From: Takifugu bimaculatus
Taxonomy: Eukaryota; Chordata; Actinopteri; Tetraodontiformes; Tetraodontidae
DNA length: 64,000 nt
NCBI GenBank assembly: GCA_004026145.2
Contig: CP034990.1
Coordinates: forward strand, 13,513,947-13,577,946
Direction of reading: 5' to 3'
Of this stretch, positions 54,601-59,264 are shown one piece after another. Position 1 is the stretch's first letter; each line of letters opens with the position of its first letter. The notes beneath the pieces were generated by a model that saw only the letters and a program-made list of their open reading frames with translations, had not been told where the DNA came from and did no database searches. The position numbers and the translations under genes were made by a program.

Positions 54601-56194
54601 ACAGGTACTGCATACTCGAGACTAGATGGAAGAGTATGGGAAACAGAATTATTGCTCATGTTGTGTGTTGCTCAACAGCACCATCTGATGGCGCTGGAAC
54701 TCAAAGTTATACAACCTGCAACCCCCTATTACGGAGACTTCACTCTTTTTTATTACTCTTGTTATGAAGGCTTTTGCAAGGGAAAAAAGATGACTGTAAG
54801 GACTTGTAAACTCCTCTTTGCCCCCCTTATCCCCCAGAATCTGTGAGGAATACCCCAAGTGCAGAGCCCCTGCCTCCAGCCACCACCTCCTCTCAGGCCT
54901 CCTGCCCATCAGAGATCATGGTTGACCCCGAGGGGAGCTACCATGGCTCCACCACCACAGAAGAGGAGCCCAGTTACTCCAGCAACCTTCCGCCCCACCG
55001 TCCCTGCCCACCCGCACGCCCATGCCCACCCGCTCAAGAGTTTTGCTGTTCCCGCCATCCCAGGCAGCAGCCATCCATCATATGAGTCGTCGGCCCTGCC
55101 AAGCACGCCTCTGCTGGCTCAGACTGGTTAGCACAAACGTGCAAATATTAGAATTGTATTGTTGGCAGGGCTTCAGGAATTATATATTTTTTATTGTTTA
55201 ATCAAGAAAGTAGTTTAATCAGTAATGAATCAGCTGTCAAACGTAGTATATTATTATATTTATTATACAAATAATGTTTTTTTGTAGACAGAACAATTGT
55301 CAACCATCATCAGTTTTGTGCACTGTACACAGGATACTGATAGTGTTGCCTTCACTGACAGTTGGACATTTCCATGCATGTGTCACTTTCAGGGCCTCCC
55401 ACGCACCCCCATGTTGTTAAAACGGCCTCCATCGGAACGCTAGGAAGGACACGGACACCTATGCTCGTCTCTGTGCCCAACGCCCCCGACGTGCCAGAGA
55501 CCAGCAAGATGCTGGAAGACGTCGACAATGTGAGTATAGCGCCCCCCTGCGGCTGCGTCTAGCAACACAGATTGTTTTGTAAAAGTAGTCAAATTGCACT
55601 TTTCTCCCAAACTCACGTCAGGTTTTGTTTGGACACTCGATGATGTAGTTTGAACCAGAGGTGTTTTAACCATGTTTTCTGTTTGTTCTTTCTCTCTTTT
55701 TTTATTCTTTCCAAACGTCACTCTCCCCATTTTGTGTGGCGGCTGCGTTTTGATCATTCAAATAATTTAATCTTAACAATCCCCCATTGCTGGAATGATT
55801 ATGTTTTTTGTGCCGTCATTGATCCGTGCGTCCTAATTCTTGATTGGTTGTTGGTGGCCTTCTCTTTTGTTCTTGTTCTGCTTTATGCTTGTTGCCTTCA
55901 TCACATCAGTTCCTCTGACCTCCATTGCCCAGCTCGCTTCATCCCACTCATACAACTCCCCCTTCCTCTGCGAAAGATCCCTAACTGACCCTCTCCTCCT
56001 TTCCTCTCCTCTCCTCTCCTCTCTTCTCCTCCCCCCTCCAGGTGCTTGCCTCCCTTCCCCCCTGTCCCTCCCCCGCCCCCCGCAGTAACCCTGTTCCTCT
56101 CCCTCAGAGCTACGAGCCAGACGAGTTGACAGAGGAGATGGCCCACCTGGAGGGCTTGATGAAGGACCTGAACGCCATCACCACAGCCCCATGA
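8154..56194 (+). CDS. neo1: neogenin (neo1), 3' 27 coding exons, 5'-partial, with three +1 frame breaks
   Basis: Neogenin is a single-pass plasma-membrane receptor of the DCC family. It binds RGM proteins through FN5-FN6 and netrins through the membrane-proximal FN repeats, and acts in axon guidance, adhesion and BMP/iron signalling. Joining 27 exons by GT-AG sites and phase gives about 1,326 residues: Ig2 (8154-8429), Ig3, Ig4 (24555-24940), six FN3 domains (36050-52067), a transmembrane helix (52836-52974) and a cytoplasmic tail ending in the conserved P3 helix. Human neogenin is about 1,460 residues; the missing N-terminus (signal peptide, Ig1) is upstream. The tail segments AHPIHSLDN and KTASIGTLGR and the final MAHLEGLMKDLNAITTA-type end identify neogenin rather than DCC. 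Three exons have one surplus base each (near 52045-52049, 53740-53746 and 54988-54992). I see exon structure and frame; receptor function is family knowledge. Exon numbers below count within the window; human numbering is probably +2. Confidence 0.96.
8430..9337 (+). other. neo1: neo1 intron, nothing further recognised
   Basis: This 908-bp intron lies between the Ig2 exon and the first half of Ig3. I see no repeats, RNA genes or coding potential in it. Confidence 0.85.
9338..9488 (+). CDS. neo1: neo1 exon 2: first half of Ig-like domain 3
   Basis: The exon is entered in phase 1 (E of EPGQEQKLEF) and leaves in phase 2. It carries the first Ig cysteine in ALLSCVVTGYP and the core tryptophan in VRWMLGDK. 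Acceptor is TTTTTCTTAG and donor AAAG|GTATGA. The following 9-kb intron splits the Ig domain. Confidence 0.95.
10742..10758. repeat. poly-C homopolymer (17 C)
   Basis: An uninterrupted run of 17 C is followed by ACCACCACG. It is intronic and would be error-prone in sequencing. Confidence 0.95.
13921..13943. repeat. (CA)n microsatellite, short
   Basis: About 11 CA units in a neo1 intron, flanked by AT-rich sequence. Confidence 0.9.
16170..16203. repeat. perfect inverted repeat, 13-bp stem and 8-nt loop
   Basis: The arm GTAATTGCAAGTC (16170-16182) and its exact reverse complement GACTTGCAATTAC (16191-16203) flank the loop TTTTATAG. It lies deep within an intron; function is unknown. Confidence 0.9.
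17931..18067 (+). CDS. neo1: neo1 exon 3: second half of Ig-like domain 3
   Basis: This 137-bp exon enters in phase 2 and leaves in phase 1. It supplies the second Ig cysteine in DAGVYTCMADNANG and the strand AQAQLTVQ, matching the neogenin Ig3 C-half. Acceptor is CAATTTCCAG and donor CAAG|GTACGC. Confidence 0.96.
21461..21474 (-). promoter_or_regulatory. candidate CTCF-binding site
   Basis: Read on the - strand the sequence is CCAATAGGGGGCAG, one mismatch from the vertebrate CTCF core CCASYAGRKGGCRS. This is a motif match only; occupancy is untested. Confidence 0.35.
23333..23369. repeat. (CA)n microsatellite
   Basis: About 18 uninterrupted CA units in a neo1 intron. Confidence 0.95.
23662..23680. 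repeat. (CTG)6 trinucleotide tract
   Basis: Six CTG units in an intron; too short to expect instability. Confidence 0.9.
24555..24709 (+). CDS. neo1: neo1 exon 4: first half of Ig-like domain 4
   Basis: The exon enters in phase 1 (V of VPPQFMRRPANIYAHES) and leaves in phase 0. The first cysteine is in IVFECEVSG and the core tryptophan in VKWVKNGD; IPSDYFKI follows. The block is nearly identical to the vertebrate neogenin Ig4 sequence. Donor is ATT|GTAAGT. Confidence 0.97.
24820..24940 (+). CDS. neo1: neo1 exon 5: second half of Ig-like domain 4
   Basis: This 121-bp exon reads KEHNLQVLGLVKSDEG and supplies the second cysteine in FYQCLAENDVGN. It ends after ILDH in phase 1. The preceding intron is only 110 bp. 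Confidence 0.97.
30171..30189 (+). other. G-rich tract, potential G-quadruplex
   Basis: G runs of 2, 5, 6 and 2 occur within 19 bases on the transcribed sense strand. Folding is possible but not shown. Confidence 0.4.
32845..33135. repeat. percomorph-type dispersed repeat (degenerate)
   Basis: The left part (CGTCTCGTCTTCTAAACCGC, then TTTCGGGGTCACGGG) resembles a block recurring in many percomorph genomes. The middle (CTGCTCAAGGGTACTTCGGC) and right (GGGGCTCGAACC, then ACAGACAGAGCTGCCGTC) parts resemble other parts of such repeats. No flanking duplication was identified. The assignment is from memory of repeat sequences; the family name is uncertain. Confidence 0.55.
35860..36022 (+). other. 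long C/T-rich tract with C-run cluster, upstream of FN1 exon
   Basis: The tract is strongly pyrimidine-rich, including C runs at 35896-35923 whose - strand is GGGTGGGGGGGGTGGGGG. It precedes the exon-6 acceptor and probably serves as a displaced polypyrimidine tract, but it is also capable of i-motif or quadruplex structure. Confidence 0.6.
36050..36218 (+). CDS. neo1: neo1 exon 6: FN3 domain 1, first half
   Basis: The exon encodes GPTPSAPRDVVASLV, then STRFIKLTWRPPAEP and LTYSVFYSQEG, and ends in phase 2. The start is uncertain: CCAG at 36049 is used here and adds GSGAVANA. A second in-frame acceptor, GTAG at 36064, would start the exon at 36065 and give HANAAGPTPSAP, closer in length to mammalian neogenin. 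Neither AG has a pyrimidine tract immediately before it. Confidence 0.9.
36219..36914 (+). other. neo1: neo1 intron, nothing further recognised
   Basis: This 696-bp intron includes a short alternating AT stretch near 36600-36645. There is no gene-like content. Confidence 0.8.
36915..37069 (+). CDS. neo1: neo1 exon 7: FN3 domain 1, second half
   Basis: The exon reads (R)ERVVNTSRPGEMQVT, then IQNLMPDTKYRFRVVAHNSN and ends TQAE in phase 1. It matches the second half of neogenin FN1. Donor is GAAG|GTACAG. Confidence 0.96.
37462..37532. repeat. (TG)n microsatellite
   Basis: A TG run of about 70 bp with TCTG interruptions at its left end. Confidence 0.95.
37827..37866. repeat. interrupted (CA)n microsatellite
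   Basis: CA units are broken by TCG and TC; intronic. Confidence 0.9.
38952..39100 (+). CDS. neo1: neo1 exon 8: FN3 domain 2, first half
   Basis: The exon reads VQVPGPAPNLQAVSNTPTSV, then ALSWDKPLTGNGDIV and YKLYYTDKSVGNEQ, ending in phase 0. The conserved core W and YKLYY strand identify it. Acceptor is TCTTTTTTTAG. Confidence 0.96.
39101..40385 (+). other. neo1: neo1 intron, nothing further recognised
   Basis: This is a 1.3-kb intron. A 176-codon - strand frame (39054-39584) overlaps the exon-8 donor region but has no domain and is regarded as chance. Confidence 0.8.
40386..40524 (+). CDS. neo1: neo1 exon 9: FN3 domain 2, second half
   Basis: The exon reads DVDVDGQSYTMTGLRK, then NTEYNFRVVANNKHGPGVST and VRTLSD, ending in phase 1. 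It is a close match to neogenin FN2. An 87-bp intron follows. Confidence 0.97.
40612..40661 (+). CDS. neo1: neo1 exon 10: start of FN3 domain 3 (50-bp exon)
   Basis: This small exon encodes VPSAPPQNLTLEVQNSK and ends in phase 0. It is bounded by CTTCACAG and AAG|GTAAGA. Its length and boundaries match the small linker exon of vertebrate neogenin. Confidence 0.95.
40662..43201 (+). other. neo1: neo1 intron (2.5 kb)
   Basis: The intron contains AT-rich sequence with several TAATTA-like words around 41870-42000 and a degenerate ATCCATTGATCT-type tandem (about 42581-42640). A 180-codon - strand frame (40994-41536) has no recognisable domain. Confidence 0.75.
42581..42640. repeat. degenerate tandem repeat (ATCCATTGATCT-like units)
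   Basis: Units such as GATCCATTGATC and TATCCATTGATCCATAGATC repeat about four times. Confidence 0.7.
43202..43346 (+). CDS. neo1: neo1 exon 11: FN3 domain 3, middle
   Basis: The exon reads SIMLRWQPPPPNSQNGEIIN, then YKIKYRKGSRRSE and SGTQLFKLIS, ending in phase 1. The core W and YKIKYRK strand match neogenin FN3. Confidence 0.96.
43347..45223 (+). other. neo1: neo1 intron, nothing further recognised
   Basis: This is a 1.9-kb intron with no repeats or coding potential that I can support. Confidence 0.8.
45224..45334 (+). CDS. neo1: neo1 exon 12: FN3 domain 3, end
   Basis: The exon reads GLERGTEYSFRVSAITVNGT, then GPATEWTTAETFESDLD, ending in phase 1. An NGT glycosylation site is retained. 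An 81-bp intron follows. Confidence 0.97.
45416..45610 (+). CDS. neo1: neo1 exon 13: FN3 domain 4, first half
   Basis: The exon reads ESRVPNQPSSLHVRPLVNSI, then VVSWTPPDNQDIVVRGYSIG and VDYKQRYYTIENL. FN4 is among the membrane-proximal repeats used in netrin binding by DCC-family receptors. The acceptor has a long C run (TTTCCCCCCCCAG). Confidence 0.98.
45611..46300 (+). other. neo1: neo1 intron, nothing further recognised
   Basis: A 690-bp intron with no feature I can support. Confidence 0.8.
46301..46396 (+). CDS. neo1: neo1 exon 14: FN3 domain 4, second half
   Basis: The exon reads DPSSHYVITLKAFNNMGEGI, then PVYESAITRPQS, ending in phase 1. It matches neogenin FN4 closely. Acceptor is TGTCTCTCAG. 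Confidence 0.97.
46397..48366 (+). other. neo1: neo1 intron (2.0 kb)
   Basis: The intron contains a CA microsatellite (46894-46917) and a C/T-rich stretch near its 3' end (48118-48260). No coding content was recognised. Confidence 0.8.
46894..46917. repeat. (CA)n microsatellite
   Basis: About 12 CA units in a neo1 intron. Confidence 0.92.
48367..48599 (+). CDS. neo1: neo1 exon 15: linker and FN3 domain 5, first half
   Basis: The exon reads DPIDPDVDFYELFHAPYTPV, then PDPSPMMPPVGVQASVLSH, VSWADNT and YTVRWKTNIPANTKVK, ending in phase 0. The FN4-FN5 linker differs from the mammalian one while the FN5 core is conserved. FN5 contacts both netrin and RGM in the family. Confidence 0.97.
48600..51122 (+). 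other. neo1: neo1 intron (2.5 kb)
   Basis: The intron contains a perfect 18-bp palindrome centred on an E-box (50280-50297) and a short CTG-type run near 49215. No exon or RNA gene was recognised. Confidence 0.8.
50280..50297. repeat. perfect 18-bp palindrome containing CAGCTG
   Basis: CCAGTACAGCTGTACTGG is its own reverse complement and centres on an E-box hexamer. It could be a regulatory site or chance. Confidence 0.6.
51123..51261 (+). CDS. neo1: neo1 exon 16: FN3 domain 5, second half
   Basis: The exon reads MANTTNLNYMVTGLKPNTLY, then EFSVMLTRGRRTSTWSMTAQ and GTTFET, ending in phase 1. The basic TRGRRTSTWSMT loop corresponds to the family's heparin-binding region. The acceptor is an almost pure C run followed by AG. 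Confidence 0.97.
51262..51673 (+). other. neo1: neo1 intron with GT repeat near its acceptor
   Basis: A 412-bp intron containing a GT microsatellite at 51594-51630, 43 bp before the next exon. Confidence 0.9.
51594..51630 (+). repeat. (GT)n microsatellite close to 3' splice site
   Basis: About 18 uninterrupted GT units end 43 bp upstream of exon 17. GU repeats near splice sites can affect splicing through RNA-binding proteins in other genes; here that is inference. Confidence 0.95.
51674..51781 (+). CDS. neo1: neo1 exon 17: FN3 domain 6, first half
   Basis: The exon reads IPSSSPKDVTVVSKENKPRT, then IIINWQPPSEANGKIT, ending in phase 1. It is nearly identical to vertebrate neogenin. A 90-bp intron follows. 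Confidence 0.97.
51872..52067 (+). CDS. neo1: neo1 exon 18: FN3 domain 6, second half, with +1 frameshift and stop
   Basis: The exon reads GYIIYYSTDVNAEDHDWVIE, then PVVGNRLTHQIQELTLDT and NSKGMGPMSEAV in frame. After GCCGTG at 52042-52047 the frame gives PLPHS and a TAA at 52063-52065. Skipping one C near 52048-52049 restores the conserved HFRTPK ending and the phase 1 required by the next exon. The exon is 196 bp where the flanking phases call for a length one base shorter, so one base is surplus. Donor AAGA|GTAAGA is strong. FN6 is part of the RGM-binding unit. Confidence 0.93.
52068..52421 (+). other. neo1: neo1 intron with 12-bp hairpin near donor
   Basis: A 354-bp intron with an inverted repeat at 52116-52155 and a C/T-rich stretch (52300-52410) before the acceptor of the small exon. 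Confidence 0.85.
52116..52155. repeat. inverted repeat, 12-bp stem and 16-nt loop
   Basis: GTACAAATGTTC (52116-52127) is perfectly complementary to GAACATTTGTAC (52144-52155). It starts 49 bp after the exon-18 donor and upstream of a 33-bp cassette exon. Confidence 0.85.
52422..52454 (+). CDS. neo1: neo1 exon 19: 33-bp mini-exon (probable 11-residue alternative cassette)
   Basis: The exon adds 11 codons, reading (T)ESTDKMANDQ, in phase 1 at both ends, so inclusion or skipping keeps the frame. It aligns with ADSSDKMPNDQ of mammalian neogenin, where an 11-residue alternative exon at this point is known. Alternative use in this species is inferred. Confidence 0.9.
52688..52756 (+). CDS. neo1: neo1 exon 20: juxtamembrane extracellular linker
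   Basis: The exon reads ASNLPPKPGPSGNQHPQDPS, then TAV, phase 1 at both ends. It is proline-rich, weakly conserved and shorter than the mammalian counterpart. This is the stalk region where neogenin-type receptors are shed. Confidence 0.88.
52836..52974 (+). CDS. neo1: neo1 exon 21: transmembrane helix
   Basis: After GKSGVGGTNES comes a hydrophobic stretch beginning HILVIVIIISVGAFTIILVV, followed by the cytosolic stop-transfer motif CTRRTTSHQKK, which matches neogenin. The exon ends in phase 2. Introns on both sides are 79 and 83 bp. Confidence 0.97.
53058..53302 (+). CDS. neo1: neo1 exon 22: cytoplasmic P1 region
   Basis: The exon begins KKRAASKSSNGSHKYKGNSK, continues KPPDLWIHHERLELKPMDKS (the conserved P1 block) and ends QQRRNSYRG in phase 1. 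The basic KKKRAA stretch just inside the membrane could act in membrane anchoring or nuclear import of the cleaved tail, as described for neogenin intracellular domain. Confidence 0.97.
53303..53654 (+). other. neo1: neo1 intron, nothing further recognised
   Basis: A 352-bp intron containing a 12-A run (about 53388-53399) and a tandem ACACACAGGAAACA-type duplication near 53512-53540. Confidence 0.8.
53655..53748 (+). CDS. neo1: neo1 exon 23: cytoplasmic tail, one surplus base near its 3' end
   Basis: The exon reads [20 protein letters not shown], then MMMPFDAQP, a strong neogenin match. It ends ...CAGCCAGCCCCAGC|GTAAGT in phase 2, whereas mammalian neogenin and the next exon require phase 1. 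Removing one C from the CCCC at 53742-53745 fixes it; so would use of a downstream acceptor at 53992 for the next exon. Confidence 0.92.
53983..54150 (+). CDS. neo1: neo1 exon 24: cytoplasmic His-rich segment (probable alternative cassette)
   Basis: In the conserved frame the exon reads (P)VISAHPIHSLDNHHHHYH, then MGSLASPTRSYFYHQGSC and ends DRVDST in phase 1. The upstream acceptor TTTGCAG at 53982 is the strong and conserved one; a second AG at 53992 would start the exon at 53993 and absorb the upstream +1. The segment corresponds to the 53-residue alternative exon of mammalian neogenin. Its C-terminal half diverges from mammals. Confidence 0.9.
54151..54837 (+). other. neo1: neo1 intron, nothing further recognised
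   Basis: A 687-bp intron. The imperfect inverted word CAGCACCATCTGATGGCGCTG at about 54677-54697 is the only structure noted. Confidence 0.75.
54838..55126 (+). CDS. neo1: neo1 exon 25: cytoplasmic tail, with +1 frameshift
   Basis: The first part, ESVRNTPSAEPLPPATTSSQ then DPEGSYHGSTTTEEEPSYSS, reads in the entering frame. The last part, HPLKSFAVPAIPGSSHPSYE then SSALPSTPLLAQT, reads one base over and matches conserved neogenin sequence. Without correction a TGA at 55083-55085 ends the protein. A surplus C in GCCCCA (54988-54993) is the simplest explanation and also yields the phase-1 exit the next exon needs. Confidence 0.92.
55393..55529 (+). CDS. neo1: neo1 exon 26: cytoplasmic P2-P3 linker
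   Basis: The exon reads GPPTHPHVVKTASIGTLGRT, then RTPMLVSVPNAPDVPETSKM and LEDVDN, ending in phase 0. KTASIGTLGR is diagnostic of neogenin. The frame is clean. Confidence 0.96.
55530..56107 (+). other. neo1: neo1 last intron with long pyrimidine tract
   Basis: This 578-bp intron has a CTCTC-type repeat (about 55990-56035) and a C-rich stretch before the acceptor CCCTCAG. Two earlier AGs (56041 and about 56085) are less well supported by protein conservation. Confidence 0.85.
56108..56194 (+). CDS. neo1: neo1 terminal exon: P3 helix and stop
   Basis: The exon reads SYEPDELTEEMAHLEGLM, then KDLNAITTAP and TGA at 56192-56194. P3 is the C-terminal helix of DCC/neogenin receptors used for receptor association and cytosolic partners. 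Compared with mammals there is one extra terminal proline. Confidence 0.97.
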   Translation, partial: SYEPDELTEEMAHLEGLMKDLNAITTAP

Positions 56195-58100
56195 ACACAC
56201 ACCCAAACAGACACCCACACGCGCAGATCGTCATTTATGCTGTCATACACACACAAAGACACGCACACACACGGTCAAAAAAACAACACAATGAGCATAA
56301 ACTGTTGGGATCCAGAGGCCGGTGGACACAAAAGAGGCATCTTGTGCCACATCAACCCCCCCCCTCCCGCAAACAAAAAAAAAAACCTCCAGACTGAAAC
56401 TTGTGAACTTTTTTCGGCTTACCTTGCTCAATCTCAGGAAGGAGATTGCCATGAGAGGGAAGAAAAAGCTTCATCTTTTTATGAAGAACCGTTCTTAGAG
56501 ACAATGAACTTTGAAACATTGGTCAACTGGAAGATTGTGAATTTTTTTCCTTGGCAAAAAGTTATACTGTCGTTTGTTTTGATATTTTCTCACATTATGT
56601 GCGAGCGCTCACGCGAGTTGAGGTTGGATTCATTGTCAAAAGTCCAAAAATCTGCTGGTTTTCATGCAGCACAGGTCTACACGCAGTGTTTGTTTCGTGG
56701 GGTTTTTGTGCATTTTGTAAATCTGTCGGGCTGTTTCAGCGATGTGAACATTGGATCTCAGCCCCTTCCTTCTTTAAAAGCCTCCAGCAATTGTTTTTAC
56801 CCCTCTGTTGTTCATATATTGTCATGATTTTTTATTATTTTCTATCATATTGTATTATTTTTTACACACATATACTTCTAAACCTGTACATATGTTGTCT
56901 TTTTTTAAAACTGCCTCATTCTTTTGATGTTTTCTTGCATTTCATTAATATTATTTGGGAATAGAAATAAGTGGAGGGATGAGCTTCATGAAATTAAACC
57001 CTGCGCTCTTCTCCAACTTGGTTTTACTGGTTTCGTGCAGTTTTTTTTCTGTTGAAACCTCAGATTTTCAGCCATGTTTTTTTGTGTGGGAGCTCCGTTT
57101 AAAAGCCTTAGCAACAGGTTTGCATGTGGGGCGGCTGAGGTGGCTCGGCTCTCCCTGGGCGAGGATCCGTGGTGCTGATCCAGACTTCTGATCGAGTTCT
57201 GTTGGATGAATTAAAAAAAAAAAAAAAAAAGTTTTCAGACATCTGTGCTGCTGAATCACACGTTCATCTTCCCATGGCGGAGTGTCTGCTGTGTTCTCCT
57301 GCTGTTCTTCATTGGGACGCCGCGGATCATTTACAAATCTGTCAGGATGCAAAGATGTCGGCCTTTGATTGAGACTCCCAGATTTTTTTTTGTACAAAGA
57401 AAAACAAACGGTTGTTTTACACACTAAAAAGAAAAAGCAAAGGAAAAATGGTTATTTTCAGAACCCTTTTACCCAAAGAAATTGTCACAATCATGGTCAT
57501 TTCCTCTACTTTAGTGAATACCACGTTTTTCATAAACCATTTTCATGAATGTCAGCATAACTGTGTGAGATTTAAGCTACGATACAAACAAGGAACACTT
57601 TTTTTTGTGGGGAAAAGACGCAACAAGGGGAGAAAAAAAAAGGACCGAATATCCGTTGGGAAAATAATCTATTGAGTTGTAAACAGTTGAATCTGTATTG
57701 CACTTTTTCACAACTTTTGAAAAGTACATTTCTTACATATCTTGTGTTTTAAATATGGAAAGCTGTTTGTGCAACGTAGTGTCCTAGGTAACAGCAGGCA
57801 GCTGCTCTCGTTTTCTTTTTAAGATATTAATTTCCGCTTTAGAGATGAAATGAATGTGAGCGTCCAAAATGTTGACTTGCAGACCATGATGAGGAATTCT
57901 GTTGTCGCTTGTTCGTTGTACAGAGCTTTTCTTTGCTTTCTGTAGGGAAAAAAAAACAACAAAATCTGTGGCTTTTTAAAAAATGTTGGAAAAAACTGTT
58001 TGGGGAAAAAAAGATGTTTTTTTTATTGGTGCTCCTATACATTGTGTATACGAACTATTATGAATACTAACAAAGGACATGTTTCTGCTCGTCTTCTTTT
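56195..58100 (+). other. neo1: neo1 3'UTR (3' boundary uncertain)
   Basis: This is AT-rich, T-rich sequence after the stop codon with no supported gene. No canonical AATAAA was found between 56195 and 58250. ATTAAA occurs near 56993 and immediately before an 18-A run (57213-57230), where oligo-dT priming could mislead cDNA ends. The boundary given is an estimate. Long open frames here (such as 56237-56827) show no family resemblance. Confidence 0.5.
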
Positions 58101-58559
58101 TGCCACACTCACAAAAAAAGTTATTGATCAGTTAATTACATCATCACACAAGTTTTGAAGAAAACAACCTGTGAATACTGATGAAAAATATTTTTATTAT
58201 TTAAATTATGAACCTTTATTTAAAGTACTACTATAGAATGTATCTTCAAGATGTGCAGCAATTGTGATGTGATCATCAGTCTAATTTTACTCGGGATGCT
58301 TCATTTGCCCAAAACTAACCTGTGACTGACTTCCTGTGAGTTATGAAATAAGCAGACAGTAATTGTCAGGATAGATCATTAATGTAAAATCATTCCTCAC
58401 ATATTGTGACCATAGTGTCCACAGTATAGCGTATATATAATGTAGTAGTGATTACAAGGTTAATGATGTTCACAGCCCCTTGACATTTTTTTATTTTATT
58501 TTTTGGAAGATCAAAGGTAGGTTCCTCCTGCCACTTCACCGAATCAAGCAGCTGCTCCT

Positions 58560-58650
58560 TCGTTATATGATCAACATTTCCTTAAAATTTGATGAAAATC
58601 CGTTAATAGCTTTGCGAGTTATGCTGCTAACAGGCAAAGGGAGTTTATAA
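58560..58650. repeat. fragment of a widespread teleost dispersed repeat
   Basis: TTTGATGAAAATCCGTTAAT, then TTTGCGAGTTATGCTGCTAACAG (58588-58632), resembles a tail sequence found in many fish repeats. No full element or boundaries are visible. Confidence 0.4.
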
Positions 58651-58783
58651 AGCCTAAGCAAACCCGCAAGTTTCATACGCTGGACCTGAATGACTGAATA
58701 TTAGTAACACAACAGCCCAACAACATTAAACTAGTCAGACAGATGTGCCAGGATCGGCTGCCGCCGTCATCTCCCGGTAGCTC

Positions 58784-58855
58784 GCCGTGATCGTATAGTG
58801 GTTAGTACTCTGCGTTGTGGCCGCAGCAACCCCGGTTCGAATCCGGGTCACGGCA
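58784..58855 (+). tRNA. tRNA-His (anticodon GTG)
   Basis: This 72-base gene forms a complete cloverleaf: acceptor GCCGTGA pairs with TCACGGC, anticodon stem CTGCG/CGCAG encloses loop TTGTGGC (anticodon GTG at 58817-58819), and T stem CCCGG/CCGGG encloses TTCGAAT. The discriminator base is A. The B box GGTTCGAATCC is intact. It resembles vertebrate tRNA-His, differing in T-stem pairs with base pairing retained. No intron and no encoded CCA. It looks functional. It lies about 290 bp upstream of the snx1 start, in the same orientation. Confidence 0.97.
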
Positions 58856-58888
58856 GGGATAAATCCCTTGCACGGCAAAGGGAGTTAA

Positions 58889-58892
58889 TTTT
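58889..58892 (+). terminator. RNA polymerase III terminator (TTTT)
   Basis: This is the first run of four T after the tRNA-His gene, 33 bases downstream, on the sense strand. Confidence 0.6.
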
Positions 58893-59144
58893 GAATCTTG
58901 AATGTCTGGAAAGTCAACTCGTGGCCTGAAGACGTCTTATTCCAGCAAACTAATAAAACATTTTTCATTGAACATGATAATCTTCCAAAAAAAAAATTGG
59001 CGTGAAAAAAAAATGGCTTTCAAAAATCGGCGCTGTCGTCTGCTATACTGCCTGGTGACCGCCAGGCGTCGCTGCAGGAGAGATCCTCGCCTTTTCGCTG
59101 TGTCTCACTTCCGCCTACGTCAGAGATCGCTCACAACAGAGAAT
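58893..59144 (+). promoter_or_regulatory. snx1: snx1 promoter and 5'UTR region
   Basis: The region just upstream of the snx1 ATG carries an ETS-like CACTTCCG (59106-59113), a CRE-like TACGTCA (59116-59122) and a YY1-like AATATGGCGGCC overlapping the start codon (59142-59153). These are typical of TATA-less housekeeping promoters. The transcription start is not visible. The coding frame stays open upstream to an ATG at 58902, but that extension is probably untranslated. Confidence 0.5.
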
Positions 59145-59264
59145 ATGGCGGCCAGCTCAGATCGGAATCCTCCTCCTTTCCCTGCAACAGAGGAATCAGG
59201 AGCTGGGCGAACTAACATGGCAGATGGAGACATCGATGAAGGAGAGGACATCTTTGTCAATAAT
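59145..59264 (+). CDS. snx1: snx1 exon 1
   Basis: Forty codons: MAASSDRNPPPFPATEESGA, then GRTNMADGDIDEGEDIFVNN, phase 0. PPPFP and EGEDIF are shared with mammalian SNX1. Donor is AAT|GTATGT. ATG at 59217 is an internal alternative. Confidence 0.93.

Noticed and set aside
55538..55556. Second CTCF-like motif after exon 26
   Set aside because: Core spacing is off by one base and several positions mismatch.
8154..56194. Assignment to DCC rather than neogenin
   Set aside because: Tail segments (AHPIHSLDN, KTASIGTLGR, DLNAITTA) follow neogenin; DCC ends differently.
56237..56827. 196-codon + strand frame after the neo1 stop
   Set aside because: Lies in the 3'UTR, has unusual composition and no similarity to a known family.
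58784..58855. tRNA-derived SINE head instead of a true tRNA gene
   Set aside because: All stems are intact, the discriminator base and both box elements are present, and no SINE body or A-rich tail follows.
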